Assembly (NCBI GenBank): GCA_014523485.1
Contig: JAATVK010000205.1
Location: 1-6,666, forward strand
From: Nitrososphaerales archaeon TH5894
GTDB taxonomy: Archaea; Thermoproteota; Nitrososphaeria; Nitrososphaerales; Nitrososphaeraceae
Length of the DNA stretch: 6,666 bases
Direction of reading: 5' to 3'
Positions within the stretch are counted from its first letter, which is position 1; the number at the start of each line of letters is the position of its first letter. The translations under genes were made by a program, and so were the position numbers. Positions 1-5,590 of the stretch are shown here, piece after piece. Under the pieces are notes generated by a model that saw only the letters and a list, made by a program, of their open reading frames with translations, did not search any database and was not told the DNA's origin.

Positions 1-306
1 ATGAGCGGCTATAATGTTTCTAGTTTCACTGACCCTCGTTTAGCATATCAACACATCAAGGAAAACTCGAATAAATACTCATTATTGATTATAAATGACA
101 AAATGCCCAAAATAAATGCGTTATTGCTTAGTACCAAACTCTTAGAAATAAATCCAAAACTAAATGTAATATTATTAAGTAATTTCAAGGATTTCAAATA
201 TAATTATAAATTCAACATTCTCAAAAAACGTGTATCAATATTTAAATTAATTAATGCTGTAAATGAAAGTATATCAAAATCTATTTCGCATGATGATAAA
301 CTCTAA
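1..306 (+). CDS. Receiver-domain (response-regulator-like) protein, 5' end cut by window
   Basis: Stand-alone receiver-type protein, probably a phosphorelay or signalling adaptor in the cytoplasm. The 101 visible residues align with a CheY-like fold from the end of helix 1 onward. An opening like GYNVSSFTDP normally follows the first strand and the acidic pair, so about 20-25 residues are expected upstream and the ATG at base 1 is probably internal. The phosphoacceptor Asp is D33 in the NDKMP motif; S60 sits where the conserved Thr/Ser is expected; K75/K76 match the conserved Lys, but the usual following Pro is Arg. The Gly after the MP motif (normally MNG) is Ala here. No output domain follows, and the protein ends after a short polar tail. 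The family assignment is good; whether it is still phosphorylated cannot be judged without the missing N-terminus. Confidence 0.7.
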   Translation: MSGYNVSSFTDPRLAYQHIKENSNKYSLLIINDKMPKINALLLSTKLLEINPKLNVILLSNFKDFKYNYKFNILKKRVSIFKLINAVNESISKSISHDDKL

Positions 307-500
307 TTCTTTAATATTATTTAAAAAGTTAAAGCAATAACCTACTACTATCGAGGATGCAATAATAGAAGACTATGACGAGTAAATATATGATTAGATT
401 GGTAATTATATATTGAAAAATAAAATATTTATGAATTTTAGATACAACAGAACAAGTGTATTGATAAGTAACTTATATCGCTAGAGTAATAGATTAATTA

Positions 501-657
501 CTTGTCATAGCCCGAACTGGTAGAAGATCCTGCTGAGGATTCAGACTATGAAATATTATGACTTACTGTGTATGTCAAATGGTTTCAAATTTGGGCTAAA
601 TTAAGTTAGTACCAATTATATTTATTATTACCTTAAATTCTAATTCTATGCTTTGAA
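501..657. repeat. GTCATAG-family repeat, copy A
   Basis: Left arm TCATAGCCCGAA (505-516) and right arm TTCAGACTATGA (540-551) are inverted repeats matching at 10 of 12 positions. The two exceptions are C-A on the plus strand, which become G-U pairs if the minus strand is transcribed. A small inner hairpin, ATCC/GGAT, lies at about 527-540. The interior CTGGTAGAAG resembles copy B. An AT-rich tail follows, including TGTGTATGTCAAATG (567-581) shared with copy D and a 24-nt block (634-657) that matches copy B at 22 positions. Strand and function are unknown. Confidence 0.65.
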
Positions 658-708
658 ATTGAGATATTTTAATAATTAAAATTTATTTTGTTCTTCTAAT
701 GTGATATT

Positions 709-724
709 ATTAAAAATAAAAAAT
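709..724 (-). terminator. T-rich terminator after the collagen-like gene
   Basis: Read on the minus strand, about 15-30 nt after the stop codon there are two T tracts (T6 and T5 separated by one A). Archaeal transcription commonly ends at such oligo-T stretches without a hairpin. No strong stem precedes it. Confidence 0.45.
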
Positions 725-738
725 GGAGTGGATTGGTA

Positions 739-1323
739 TTATGGTGAATTGTCAAAACAAAACGCATTAACAGTGAGTGTGTGTGGTATTACTGTTGGTG
801 GAAGAGATGCTATAGTTGTATGCCATCCTTCTCCTGGTGGAAAGATGATAAGACCATTTTGAGCTACTAGTGTAAATTCGCCAAGAGAACCACTGAAACT
901 ATATCCTCCATTTATGACAAAATCACCCGCTTCGCATGGAGCAGTTACCTCTAGCAAGGAAGTAGTAGTATTACCCGATCTTGTGACTAGATAAACATTC
1001 GTGCCATTAATGAGTTGAGTAATTCCTGGTTGGCCTTGAGGACCAGGTGGACCTTGTGTCCCATTAGGACCAATAGAACCTTGTATACCCTGGATTCCTT
1101 GAATTCCCTGTTGACCTGCAGGGCCTGGGGGACCTTGAGGACCAGGTGGAGCTACTTTAGTATCTCTATGGTCTTTTTTATCGTCAAACTTGACATGTTT
1201 ACAGAACTCCACTGAACTAACAAAGAATCCTTCAAATGGACCTGTCCTACATTCATATTTTTTATCGTCAGTTGGATATTGGCTATAACTATCGCCATAG
1301 TAATTGTCGTATCCTTGTGCCAT
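739..1323 (-). CDS. Secreted collagen-like (Gly-X-Y) repeat protein
   Basis: Cell-surface or secreted collagen-like protein. From the MAQ start (194 aa): residues 1-57 are a Tyr-, Asp- and Lys-rich segment with C25 and C41; residues 61-99 are 13 uninterrupted Gly-X-Y triplets ([15 protein letters not shown] x3, [18 protein letters not shown]); residues 105-194 are a Cys-containing (C130, C189) beta-rich domain that probably trimerises or caps the collagen stalk. Such triplets imply a trimeric triple helix outside the cell. The MAQ start is unlikely to be the native one: a typical signal peptide lies directly upstream in another frame (1326-1418), and adding one base to the T4 run at 1340-1343 joins the two, placing an A-M-A|Q cleavage site exactly at this MAQ. 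Similar proteins are common in Nitrososphaerales. The type is clear; the biological role is unknown. Confidence 0.85.
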   Translation of the reverse strand: MAQGYDNYYGDSYSQYPTDDKKYECRTGPFEGFFVSSVEFCKHVKFDDKKDHRDTKVAPPGPQGPPGPAGQQGIQGIQGIQGSIGPNGTQGPPGPQGQPGITQLINGTNVYLVTRSGNTTTSLLEVTAPCEAGDFVINGGYSFSGSLGEFTLVAQNGLIIFPPGEGWHTTIASLPPTVIPHTLTVNAFCFDNSP

Positions 1324-1325
1324 TG

Positions 1326-1418
1326 CTACTGTATTGTTGTTTTGTTGAATAATGGCATTGCTGATAACATTACCAATGAACTTAACAAAAGTCCAAAGGT
1401 AGGTATTGACTTGTGCAT
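1326..1418 (-). other. Out-of-frame signal peptide of the collagen-like gene
   Basis: ATG at 1418 opens a 30-codon frame beginning [18 protein letters not shown], ending at a TAG at 1326-1328. It has a positively charged start, a hydrophobic core and then a polar stretch: a textbook Sec signal peptide with no mature protein. One extra A in the minus-strand A4 run (plus-strand T4 at 1340-1343) makes it continue as [15 protein letters not shown] into the collagen-like protein. The native gene is therefore probably 739-1418 (about 226 aa) and is broken by one base, or the base is a sequencing error. Confidence 0.75.
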
Positions 1419-1436
1419 ATTTTTAATACAATGAAA

Positions 1437-1446
1437 AAATATATTT
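1437..1446 (-). promoter_or_regulatory. Possible TATA box for the collagen-like gene
   Basis: Minus-strand TCAAATATAT is centred about 23 nt before the ATG at 1418. This is close to the archaeal TATA-to-start spacing for a leaderless or very short-leader mRNA. The area is AT-rich, so chance matches are likely. Confidence 0.35.
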
Positions 1447-1615
1447 GAACTACGAAAAATAGTAGAGTAAGAAATTCGATATAGCAGATTAGTGAATGAC
1501 AATTAAATTTCTGATTAACTAATTATTTTCTTCAACATAATGCTGAAAAATGTTTCATATTTTGTTTCTTATTTTTAATTTATAATATTATCAATCAATA
1601 TCAATCTTATTATTA

Positions 1616-1801
1616 TCATTCTTCCCTTGAAAAATTTATGACTTGTAGTAATTGATCTGCAAATCTCTTATCATTTAAAAATTTTAACTTAAAACATCCA
1701 TCAAATACCCAAAACCTTGTTGTTGTTTGACTTTGATTTTTATTTTTTACTATTGCCAATGTTGTGGCTCTTCCAACATCGCCTATTATGATTAAATACA
1801 T
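1616..1801 (-). CDS. Small hypothetical protein
   Basis: A 61-residue ORF starting MYLIIIGDVGRATTLAIV, with a short hydrophobic beta-like start, then a polar Asn/Gln/Thr stretch (residues 20-28), FWVFDGCFKLKFL (30-42) and a helical end. I do not recognise the family. An in-frame TAA lies eight codons before the ATG, so this is the longest possible frame from an ATG. A second ATG 20 nt upstream is in another frame and reads only nine codons. A GAGGAGGTG stretch at about 1846-1854 is too far from the start to act as its ribosome site. The composition looks protein-like, not random, but it is short and isolated in AT-rich DNA, so it may be a remnant. Confidence 0.4.
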   Translation of the reverse strand: MYLIIIGDVGRATTLAIVKNKNQSQTTTRFWVFDGCFKLKFLNDKRFADQLLQVINFSREE

Positions 1802-2112
1802 CGATAGTATCGTTTTGGCATCTTAATTTTTTAACCTAACTACTACACCTCCTCATATATTTATATACTATATATTATGTTCCTCTTTTGATATCTGCAT
1901 TTCCTAATAATAAAATATATTTATAATTCGAGGAATTATTGAGTAACATATACTATTAAATTTATTTGTTTATTTGTTTATTTCTTTAGGAAAGAACATT
2001 ATGGTGTCGTTCTGGTTTCCTTTGTTATTTATTTAGGCAAAATAAATTGATATTATCATTTCTAATATCAATTTCTCCTATCATTATAATTATTTTTCTT
2101 AATATTTTTACT
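1802..2112. other. AT-rich gene-free stretch with inverted repeats
   Basis: No coding region supported. It holds a short tandem run of TTTATTTG-type units (1961-1984), an interrupted inverted repeat AGGAAAGAAC / GTTCTGGTTTCCT (1988-2022) and a perfect 9-bp hairpin TTGATATTA / TAATATCAA (2047-2055 with 2063-2071, 7-nt loop). What these do is unknown. Confidence 0.5.
2047..2071. repeat. Perfect 9-bp inverted repeat
   Basis: TTGATATTA and TAATATCAA are separated by TCATTTC, giving a hairpin of 9 A/T-rich pairs with one G-C pair. It lies 3' of the broken gene at 2113-2345 (minus strand), so it could be a remnant of that gene's 3' region. In this AT-rich DNA it could also arise by chance. Confidence 0.4.
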
Positions 2113-2345
2113 CTAATCTAATAGTTTATTGACCATATTATTTTTATTATTTGAACTAGTTCAATTACCTTCACTTTATCTATCTTTGCAAGTTACCAAG
2201 CAGTATCCAGATATTGGACATAATTATCAAGTGTTGATTGTTTCGCATTTAATAAATATTCATAATCTTTTATTGTTTTCTCTGTCTCTTTATCCTTGAA
2301 GAAAGTAACCATATCCTCACTATCCAATGGAATACTTATATCCTT
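2113..2345 (-). pseudogene. Broken small gene, copy 1 of a duplicated family
   Basis: Minus-strand remnant of a small helical, charged protein. It opens at ATG 2312 (the frame is open back to 2345) and reads MVTFFKDKETEKTIKDYEYL then LNAKQSTLDNYVQYLDTAW before a TAA at 2193-2195. After the stop the frame continues as LAKIDKVKVIEL, and a further one-base shift near an A/T-rich run (about 2140-2155) restores a tail NNKNN..NKLLD ending at 2113. The second copy at 5001-5176 has CELAKID where this copy has the stop (TGT GAA against TGG TAA), which shows the stop is a lesion. The restored product would be about 66 aa, without signal peptide or membrane segment. I do not recognise the family. Confidence 0.65.
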
Positions 2346-2438
2346 CTAATTAAATTACTGTCTATATTTTTTAATATCTTATCATTTATGAAAGCAGTTA
2401 ATATTATATAATTTCTATATAAGAACAGAATAATATAT

Positions 2439-2468
2439 TATTTTATTTATTTTATTTATTTATTTTAT
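2439..2468. repeat. TTTTATTTA short tandem repeat
   Basis: A low-complexity run of TTTTATTTA/TTTA units just past the 3' end of the cyclase gene. It is A-rich on the strand that gene uses, so it is not an obvious oligo-T terminator for it. Confidence 0.5.
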
Positions 2469-2488
2469 TCTATAGATTTTTTTCAATG

Positions 2489-3457
2489 CTATTTCGTTGT
2501 ATAAACTTTGTATGACAAATTAGTTTCCAAATCAATATATTTCCATTCAGTTCCAACTTTTATCTGCATTTCCTGAAATTCTGGTTGTACAGTAGGATGT
2601 AGCAATTTATATACATTATTTCCAACAGTTATTTTGTTTGGTCCAGTTAGGGAAGTCATCTTTGCTGCTACATTCATAGGATATCCTATCAGATCAATTG
2701 GTGCACTTTTATCATATCCATATTGTATAACTAAATTCTCTCCTTCATCTATCCCTATTTTAACAGCCAATTTTGGATAATTATCTTTATCTTTTTCTAA
2801 AATTGGATTAATACCATTTTCTATTACGTTAATCATTGATTTTGCACATTGGAATGCAGTATCACAAGAGAGGTACTTATTAAAACCACTTGGAAAGAAC
2901 GCAATAACAGCATCTCCTACGTACTTTAATACAAATCCATTATAACTTTCAACAACGGAAGACAGTTCATGTGAAAAGGCTTTGATTATTTTTGCCATTC
3001 TTTCTACTGGTAAAGCCATACTCATCTTTGTTGAACCTACTAAATCCGCATACATTACAACAAGAGAAAGTTTAGAATCAACGTGATTAAGAAGAAAGTC
3101 TTGTCCTCTCTTTATTGATGTATTGTATTGATAACGCTCATAGAAGGCACTCTCAAGTCTATCATGTCTTTGGGAGAGTAATGTTTGTAAATCATAGATA
3201 GTTCTGTCGTCAATAGAGCGTAACACGGAGTTTTGCTTTGTACCCTCCTCTGGTTTACTAGACGTATTATAATTTCTATTAATCATTCTATCTATTATTT
3301 TTTCTTTAACCTCTTTTTCCTCCTCTTCTTGATTATTAGACTCTATATCTCTTGATCTCTCTTCTTCTTGTTGGTGGATCTTTTCACTATTACGTTTAGG
3401 ATTATAACTAACATCTCCTTCATGATTTTCTTTATCTTTCTCTTTCTCTTTCTTCAT
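2489..3457 (-). CDS. Class III adenylate/guanylate cyclase, single catalytic domain
   Basis: Predicted soluble nucleotide cyclase (ATP or GTP to cyclic nucleotide plus pyrophosphate) of 322 aa. Residues 1-75 are strongly charged low-complexity sequence (Lys/Glu-rich), with no membrane segment. Residues 80-125 are probably a helical linker. The catalytic domain spans about 130-290. The two metal-binding Asp are D138 (YADLVGST) and D182 (KYVGDAVIAFF). The base-recognising pair is K178 and D255 (IDLIG), the combination usual for adenylate cyclases. The transition-state Asn is N262, but the usual Arg four residues on is Lys (K266, NVAAK). As I recall, Lys is frequent here in the thaumarchaeal branch of the family, so activity is not excluded. 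A short tail (290-322) ends KVYTTK. The start is well placed: a TAA is in frame four codons upstream. The upstream spacer of 47 bp is shared with a divergent remnant at 3505. Confidence 0.85.
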   Translation of the reverse strand: MKKEKEKDKENHEGDVSYNPKRNSEKIHQQEEERSRDIESNNQEEEEKEVKEKIIDRMINRNYNTSSKPEEGTKQNSVLRSIDDRTIYDLQTLLSQRHDRLESAFYERYQYNTSIKRGQDFLLNHVDSKLSLVVMYADLVGSTKMSMALPVERMAKIIKAFSHELSSVVESYNGFVLKYVGDAVIAFFPSGFNKYLSCDTAFQCAKSMINVIENGINPILEKDKDNYPKLAVKIGIDEGENLVIQYGYDKSAPIDLIGYPMNVAAKMTSLTGPNKITVGNNVYKLLHPTVQPEFQEMQIKVGTEWKYIDLETNLSYKVYTTK

Positions 3458-3489
3458 TAAAAGACCTTAATTACATCAGTTAATTATTA

Positions 3490-3501
3490 AATTTAAATAT
3501 T
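3490..3501 (-). promoter_or_regulatory. Possible TATA box in the divergent spacer
   Basis: The AATTTAAATATT stretch, near-symmetric, sits about 38 nt before the cyclase ATG, which would give a leader of roughly 10 nt. Because it is nearly palindromic it could also serve the plus-strand remnant, though it lies very close to that ATG. AT-rich surroundings limit confidence. Confidence 0.3.
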
Positions 3502-3504
3502 TAG

Positions 3505-3726
3505 ATGAGAGTGATAGAATGCAACAACTTAAAAAGTGCTATTATAATTGAAAGCGACAAAGAAGAGACAATTAACAAACTTATCAAACAGTGGCAAATC
3601 AAAAATCAAAAAAAATTTTGATATTTTTCTCTGATGAAGGAATAACTAAGGCAAAAGAAATATTAATTAGAAATTTTTCCAGAACTAATACAATATAAAG
3701 AAGTAAAAGAAAAGAATGTAATTTAG
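3505..3726 (+). pseudogene. Small gene readable only with two one-base corrections
   Basis: ATG at 3505 starts MRVIECNNLKSAIIIESDKE, and the frame stops at TGA 3619-3621 after 38 codons. Adding one A to the A8 run at 3608-3615 continues it as ILIFFSDEGITKAKEI and LIRNF. Removing one T from the T5 run at 3674-3678 then continues as PELIQYKEVKEKNVI to a TAG at 3724-3726. The two lesions cancel: the start and the final stop share a frame, and the restored protein is exactly 73 aa with alternating strand and helix character. I do not recognise the family. Its start is 47 bp from, and divergent to, the cyclase start. It is either a decayed gene or one with residual homopolymer errors. Confidence 0.55.
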
Positions 3727-3831
3727 AGGTCAATTTTATATTTTACTGTTTTTCTATAATTTTTTTAACTTATGAACTATATTATTTATTACTTTTGAAA
3801 CTATTCTTTTAGAGTTTTAGATAGTAGATTA

Positions 3832-3996
3832 TTGTCATAGTCTGAGCTGATAGTAGAAGTTACTTCTAGACAATGATTCAGACTATAACTACTACGATTT
3901 ACCTATTTGTCTGGACAAGACTACTTTAGACGAGTATATTATAATAATAAAAAATTATATTTATAAGTTTTATAAATTCTCATTCTATGTTTTGAA
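3832..3996. repeat. GTCATAG-family repeat, copy B
   Basis: The best-preserved stem of the family: GTCATAGTCTGA (3834-3845) pairs with TCAGACTATAAC (3878-3889) at 11 of 12 positions; the exception is C-A on the plus strand and G-U on the minus. Inside is a second perfect inverted repeat, TAGAAGT / ACTTCTA (3854-3868). The tail contains a 24-nt block at 3973-3996 matching 634-657 of copy A at 22 positions. Upstream, TTAGAGTTTTAGAT also resembles the flank of copy A. Confidence 0.7.
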
Positions 3997-4014
3997 TATG
4001 TTATTTAAAAAATA

Positions 4015-4060
4015 TTGTTGTCATAGCCTTTCAACAACGTAAATTAATAGGATTCAGTTA
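4015..4060. repeat. GTCATAG-family repeat, copy C (degenerate)
   Basis: Begins TTGTTGTCATAGCCTT, identical over 16 nt to the start of copy D 84 bp further on. TTGTTG (4015-4020) and CAACAA (4032-4037) form a small hairpin around the core. The right side keeps GGATTCAG (4050-4057, as in copy A) but the final CTATGA arm has decayed to TTAATAT. Confidence 0.5.
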
Positions 4061-4098
4061 ATATCACATTTTATCTATTTAATATTTTGAGATAATTC

Positions 4099-4275
4099 TT
4101 GTTGTCATAGCCTTAATGTATTTTGTGCAAACAACAATTTTGTTGTTGTTAAGTTTCCTAAGACAACAAAAATTGGTTACATGATCTTTGGTGTGTTTGT
4201 CAAATGACTAAATTACATATTGCTTAGAATGTATTTATTAATTTTTGAAATTCATTCTTATTGTTTGTTCTGAAG
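4099..4275. repeat. GTCATAG-family repeat, copy D
   Basis: Nested inverted repeats: TTGTTGTC (4099-4106) with GACAACAA (4162-4169), CTTAA (4112-4116) with TTAAG (4149-4153), and AACAACAA (4130-4137) with TTGTTGTT (4140-4147). An alternative stem, CAATTTTGTTG with CAACAAAAATTG, uses 4135-4145 and 4164-4175. The right GCTATGAC arm is not preserved. The tail has TGTGTTTGTCAAATG and an AAATTC.ATTCT block, as in copy A. Confidence 0.55.
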
Positions 4276-4387
4276 ATGATTTTTTAAATTTATATTAATA
4301 TAAATATTAAATTCATAATTGATTGGTTCAATAGTAAATAATAGTCATCGTACTACCTGATCTCTATAAAGAATATATCCCTAATCG

Positions 4388-4395
4388 TTATAAAT
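4388..4395 (+). promoter_or_regulatory. TATA box of the PepSY gene
   Basis: TTATAAAT is centred about 26 nt before the ATG at 4417, the classic archaeal spacing from TATA box to transcription start. The mRNA would then start at or next to the ATG, and indeed no ribosome-binding motif is seen just before it. Confidence 0.5.
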
Positions 4396-4416
4396 TAGAG
4401 TAACCTATAATTTTCA

Positions 4417-4977
4417 ATGAAAATAATTCTTGCAACTACAACCTTAATTGCTCTTTTAGCATTAGGAATTATAGGCACAAATAGCGATAAAAGTAGTTTA
4501 GGAAATGCATTTGCTCAAATGGATCCAGAAAATCCACCACTTATGGAAGAGGATAAGAGGATAGGAATAATGACAATGTCTAATCAATCTGAACCTATGG
4601 TAAACTGGACTGGGACGATTGATGTGAAATCTACTATTGGTGAAGCATTCAAATCAAAAGTAAATGTTAACATGATAGATGCAATAAAAACAGCCCTAGT
4701 CAATGTTGGATTAAAGTCAACTGTCAAGGAGGCAGAGTTAACTCCGGCTCATGGATATTTAGTATACAAGATAAAGATAGTAGATGAAGATATGAAAAAA
4801 TATAAAGTCATTGTAGATCCCGGAAATGGACAAGTTTTGATGAAGAAAGAAATAACATGGGATGATGAACATAAAATGAAGTATGGTGAAGAAAAATATG
4901 ACAAATACGGTCACGATGATGATGATGACTATGATAAAAATAAAATGATGATGATGAGCAAAGACAAGAAATACTAA
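4417..4977 (+). CDS. Secreted PepSY-domain protein with Met/Asp-rich tail
   Basis: A 186-aa exported protein. Residues 1-33 are a Sec signal peptide (K2, hydrophobic core 3-20) with a likely cleavage A-F-A|Q after residue 33. Residues 35-66 are a polar linker. Residues 68-147 match the PepSY fold: a helix (VNVNMIDAIKTALVNVG, about 82-98) followed by a strand pair, with GYLVYKIKIVD (113-123) and YKVIVDPGNGQVLMKKEI (129-146), the last being the hallmark strand-turn-strand. Residues 148-186 are a charged tail containing HDDDDDYD (166-173), four consecutive Met (177-180) and several Lys/Tyr. PepSY domains occur in protease inhibitors and propeptides and in many small periplasmic proteins; which of these applies is unknown. 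The tail could bind metal ions, an inference from composition only. It appears to be monocistronic. Confidence 0.8.
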   Translation: MKIILATTTLIALLALGIIGTNSDKSSLGNAFAQMDPENPPLMEEDKRIGIMTMSNQSEPMVNWTGTIDVKSTIGEAFKSKVNVNMIDAIKTALVNVGLKSTVKEAELTPAHGYLVYKIKIVDEDMKKYKVIVDPGNGQVLMKKEITWDDEHKMKYGEEKYDKYGHDDDDDYDKNKMMMMSKDKKY

Positions 4978-5000
4978 ATAAGGATATCTTAACTGACTAA

Positions 5001-5176
5001 CTAATCCAACAAATTACTAACAGATTCAATTTTTTTATTATTTTTGTTATTCTTTACAATCTCAATTACCTTCACTTTATCTATCTTTGCAAGTTCACAA
5101 ACAGTATCCAGAAACTGGACATAATTATCAAGTGTTGATTGTTTCGCATTCAGTAATATTCATATTGTATTTGCAT
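5001..5176 (-). pseudogene. Broken small gene, copy 2 of a duplicated family
   Basis: About 105 bp (5060-5165) match 2158-2265 nearly base for base. The minus strand is open from 5159 to the TAG at 5001-5003 and reads LNAKQSTLDNYVQFLDTV then CELAKIDKVKVIEIVKNNKN and a tail ending NLLD. The N-terminal part (ATG 5174-5176, MQIQYEY) is in another frame. One missing T near 5157-5160, judged by comparison with copy 1 (TAT TTA TTA), separates them. Unlike copy 1 the central stop is absent here. Restored length is about 58 aa, with a shorter N-terminus. Family unrecognised. Its 3' end overlaps the T-rich region following the PepSY gene on the other strand. Confidence 0.6.
5030..5045 (+). terminator. 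Oligo-T terminator after the PepSY gene
   Basis: A T7 run at 5030-5036 followed by ATTATTTTT, about 55 nt after the stop codon on the coding strand, fits archaeal intrinsic termination. No hairpin is evident. Confidence 0.45.
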
Positions 5177-5200
5177 TAATTGTAATAAATAATATATTGT

Positions 5201-5210
5201 GAAATAAAAA
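5201..5210 (-). terminator. Weak oligo-T stretch after the membrane protein gene
   Basis: Minus-strand TTTTTATTTC, about 65 nt past the stop of the two-helix membrane protein, is the only T-rich tract there. It is weak evidence for termination. Confidence 0.25.
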
Positions 5211-5275
5211 TATATTTATGGTTTTTGTAACAAATTAACCGTATTTTTATATTTGAAATCTAAGATCTACCAACG

Positions 5276-5590
5276 TTATTTTTGTAACTTGATTTTCTTC
5301 TTTGAATCCATACCAAATAGTCCGCCAGAGAGTACAAATAATCCTAAAATTGTTGTAAATACAAATGCATATTCATACGAAAATGCAGAAATACCTAAAA
5401 ATTCTGTCTCTGGGTATCCGTTAGGAGTGAGTCTATTATCAGCAGTATCGTTTATTACTATTGATCCTATAATTATTGCTCCGATAAGACCTATCGTAAA
5501 AAGAACTGCTCCGATTATTATTATAATTTTACGTTGTCTGAGATAATGTAAAATAGTTATTGAACTATTTAGAGTATTTTTGGCCTTCAA
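5276..5590 (-). CDS. Small membrane protein with two transmembrane helices
   Basis: A 104-aa integral membrane protein of unknown function. Residues 1-20 are a basic N-terminus; TM1 is about 21-46 (Ile/Gly-rich); residues 47-72 form a polar loop with NGYPETEF; TM2 is about 73-93, followed by the basic tail DSKKKIKLQK. The positive-inside rule puts both ends in the cytoplasm and the loop outside. The start must be the TTG at 5588-5590: there is no in-frame ATG before the upstream TGA, and none downstream until residue 94. A perfect TTTATATA box at 5595-5602 would place transcription near 5572, inside the frame, so the true promoter may be further upstream or the N-terminus may be shorter than shown. 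Not recognised beyond topology. Confidence 0.65.
   Translation of the reverse strand: MKAKNTLNSSITILHYLRQRKIIIIIGAVLFTIGLIGAIIIGSIVINDTADNRLTPNGYPETEFLGISAFSYEYAFVFTTILGLFVLSGGLFGMDSKKKIKLQK

Larger units (their letters stand above)
307..738. other. Convergent intergenic region, 432 bp
   Basis: Lies between the 3' ends of the receiver gene (+) and the collagen-like gene (-). I see no convincing coding region. It holds one copy of the GTCATAG repeat family (501-552 with a tail to about 657), a 21-bp stretch at 475-495 that recurs at 6161-6181, a possible degenerate arm at 371-380, and a T-rich terminator for the minus-strand gene near 712-724. Confidence 0.6.
3727..4416. other. Long intergenic region carrying three repeat copies
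   Basis: 690 bp without a supported gene. It holds GTCATAG-family copies B (3832-3996), C (4015-4060) and D (4099-4275), then AT-rich DNA and the promoter of the PepSY gene. This is the densest cluster of the repeat in the window. Confidence 0.6.

Noticed and set aside
1015..1215. Plus-strand frame of 66 codons
   Set aside because: It lies wholly inside the collagen-like gene, opposite its Gly-X-Y region; its Trp/Arg/Leu-rich product is a by-product of the repeated GGN CCN codons.
1846..1854. GAGGAGGTG as ribosome-binding site of the 61-aa ORF
   Set aside because: It lies more than 40 nt before the start codon, too far to position a ribosome there, and no ATG follows it at a useful distance.
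1888..1908. TCTGCATTTCCT shared with the 3' part of the cyclase gene (2568-2579)
   Set aside because: Only a 12-nt exact match with a short weak extension; no wider alignment to suggest a degraded cyclase copy.
3832..4176. CRISPR array
   Set aside because: The repeated GTCATAG units are internally palindromic, unevenly spaced, vary in length and have no constant-length spacers; no cas gene is present.
5253..5546. Plus-strand frame of 97 codons
   Set aside because: Antisense to the two-helix membrane protein, whose clear topology and flanking charges make it the real gene.
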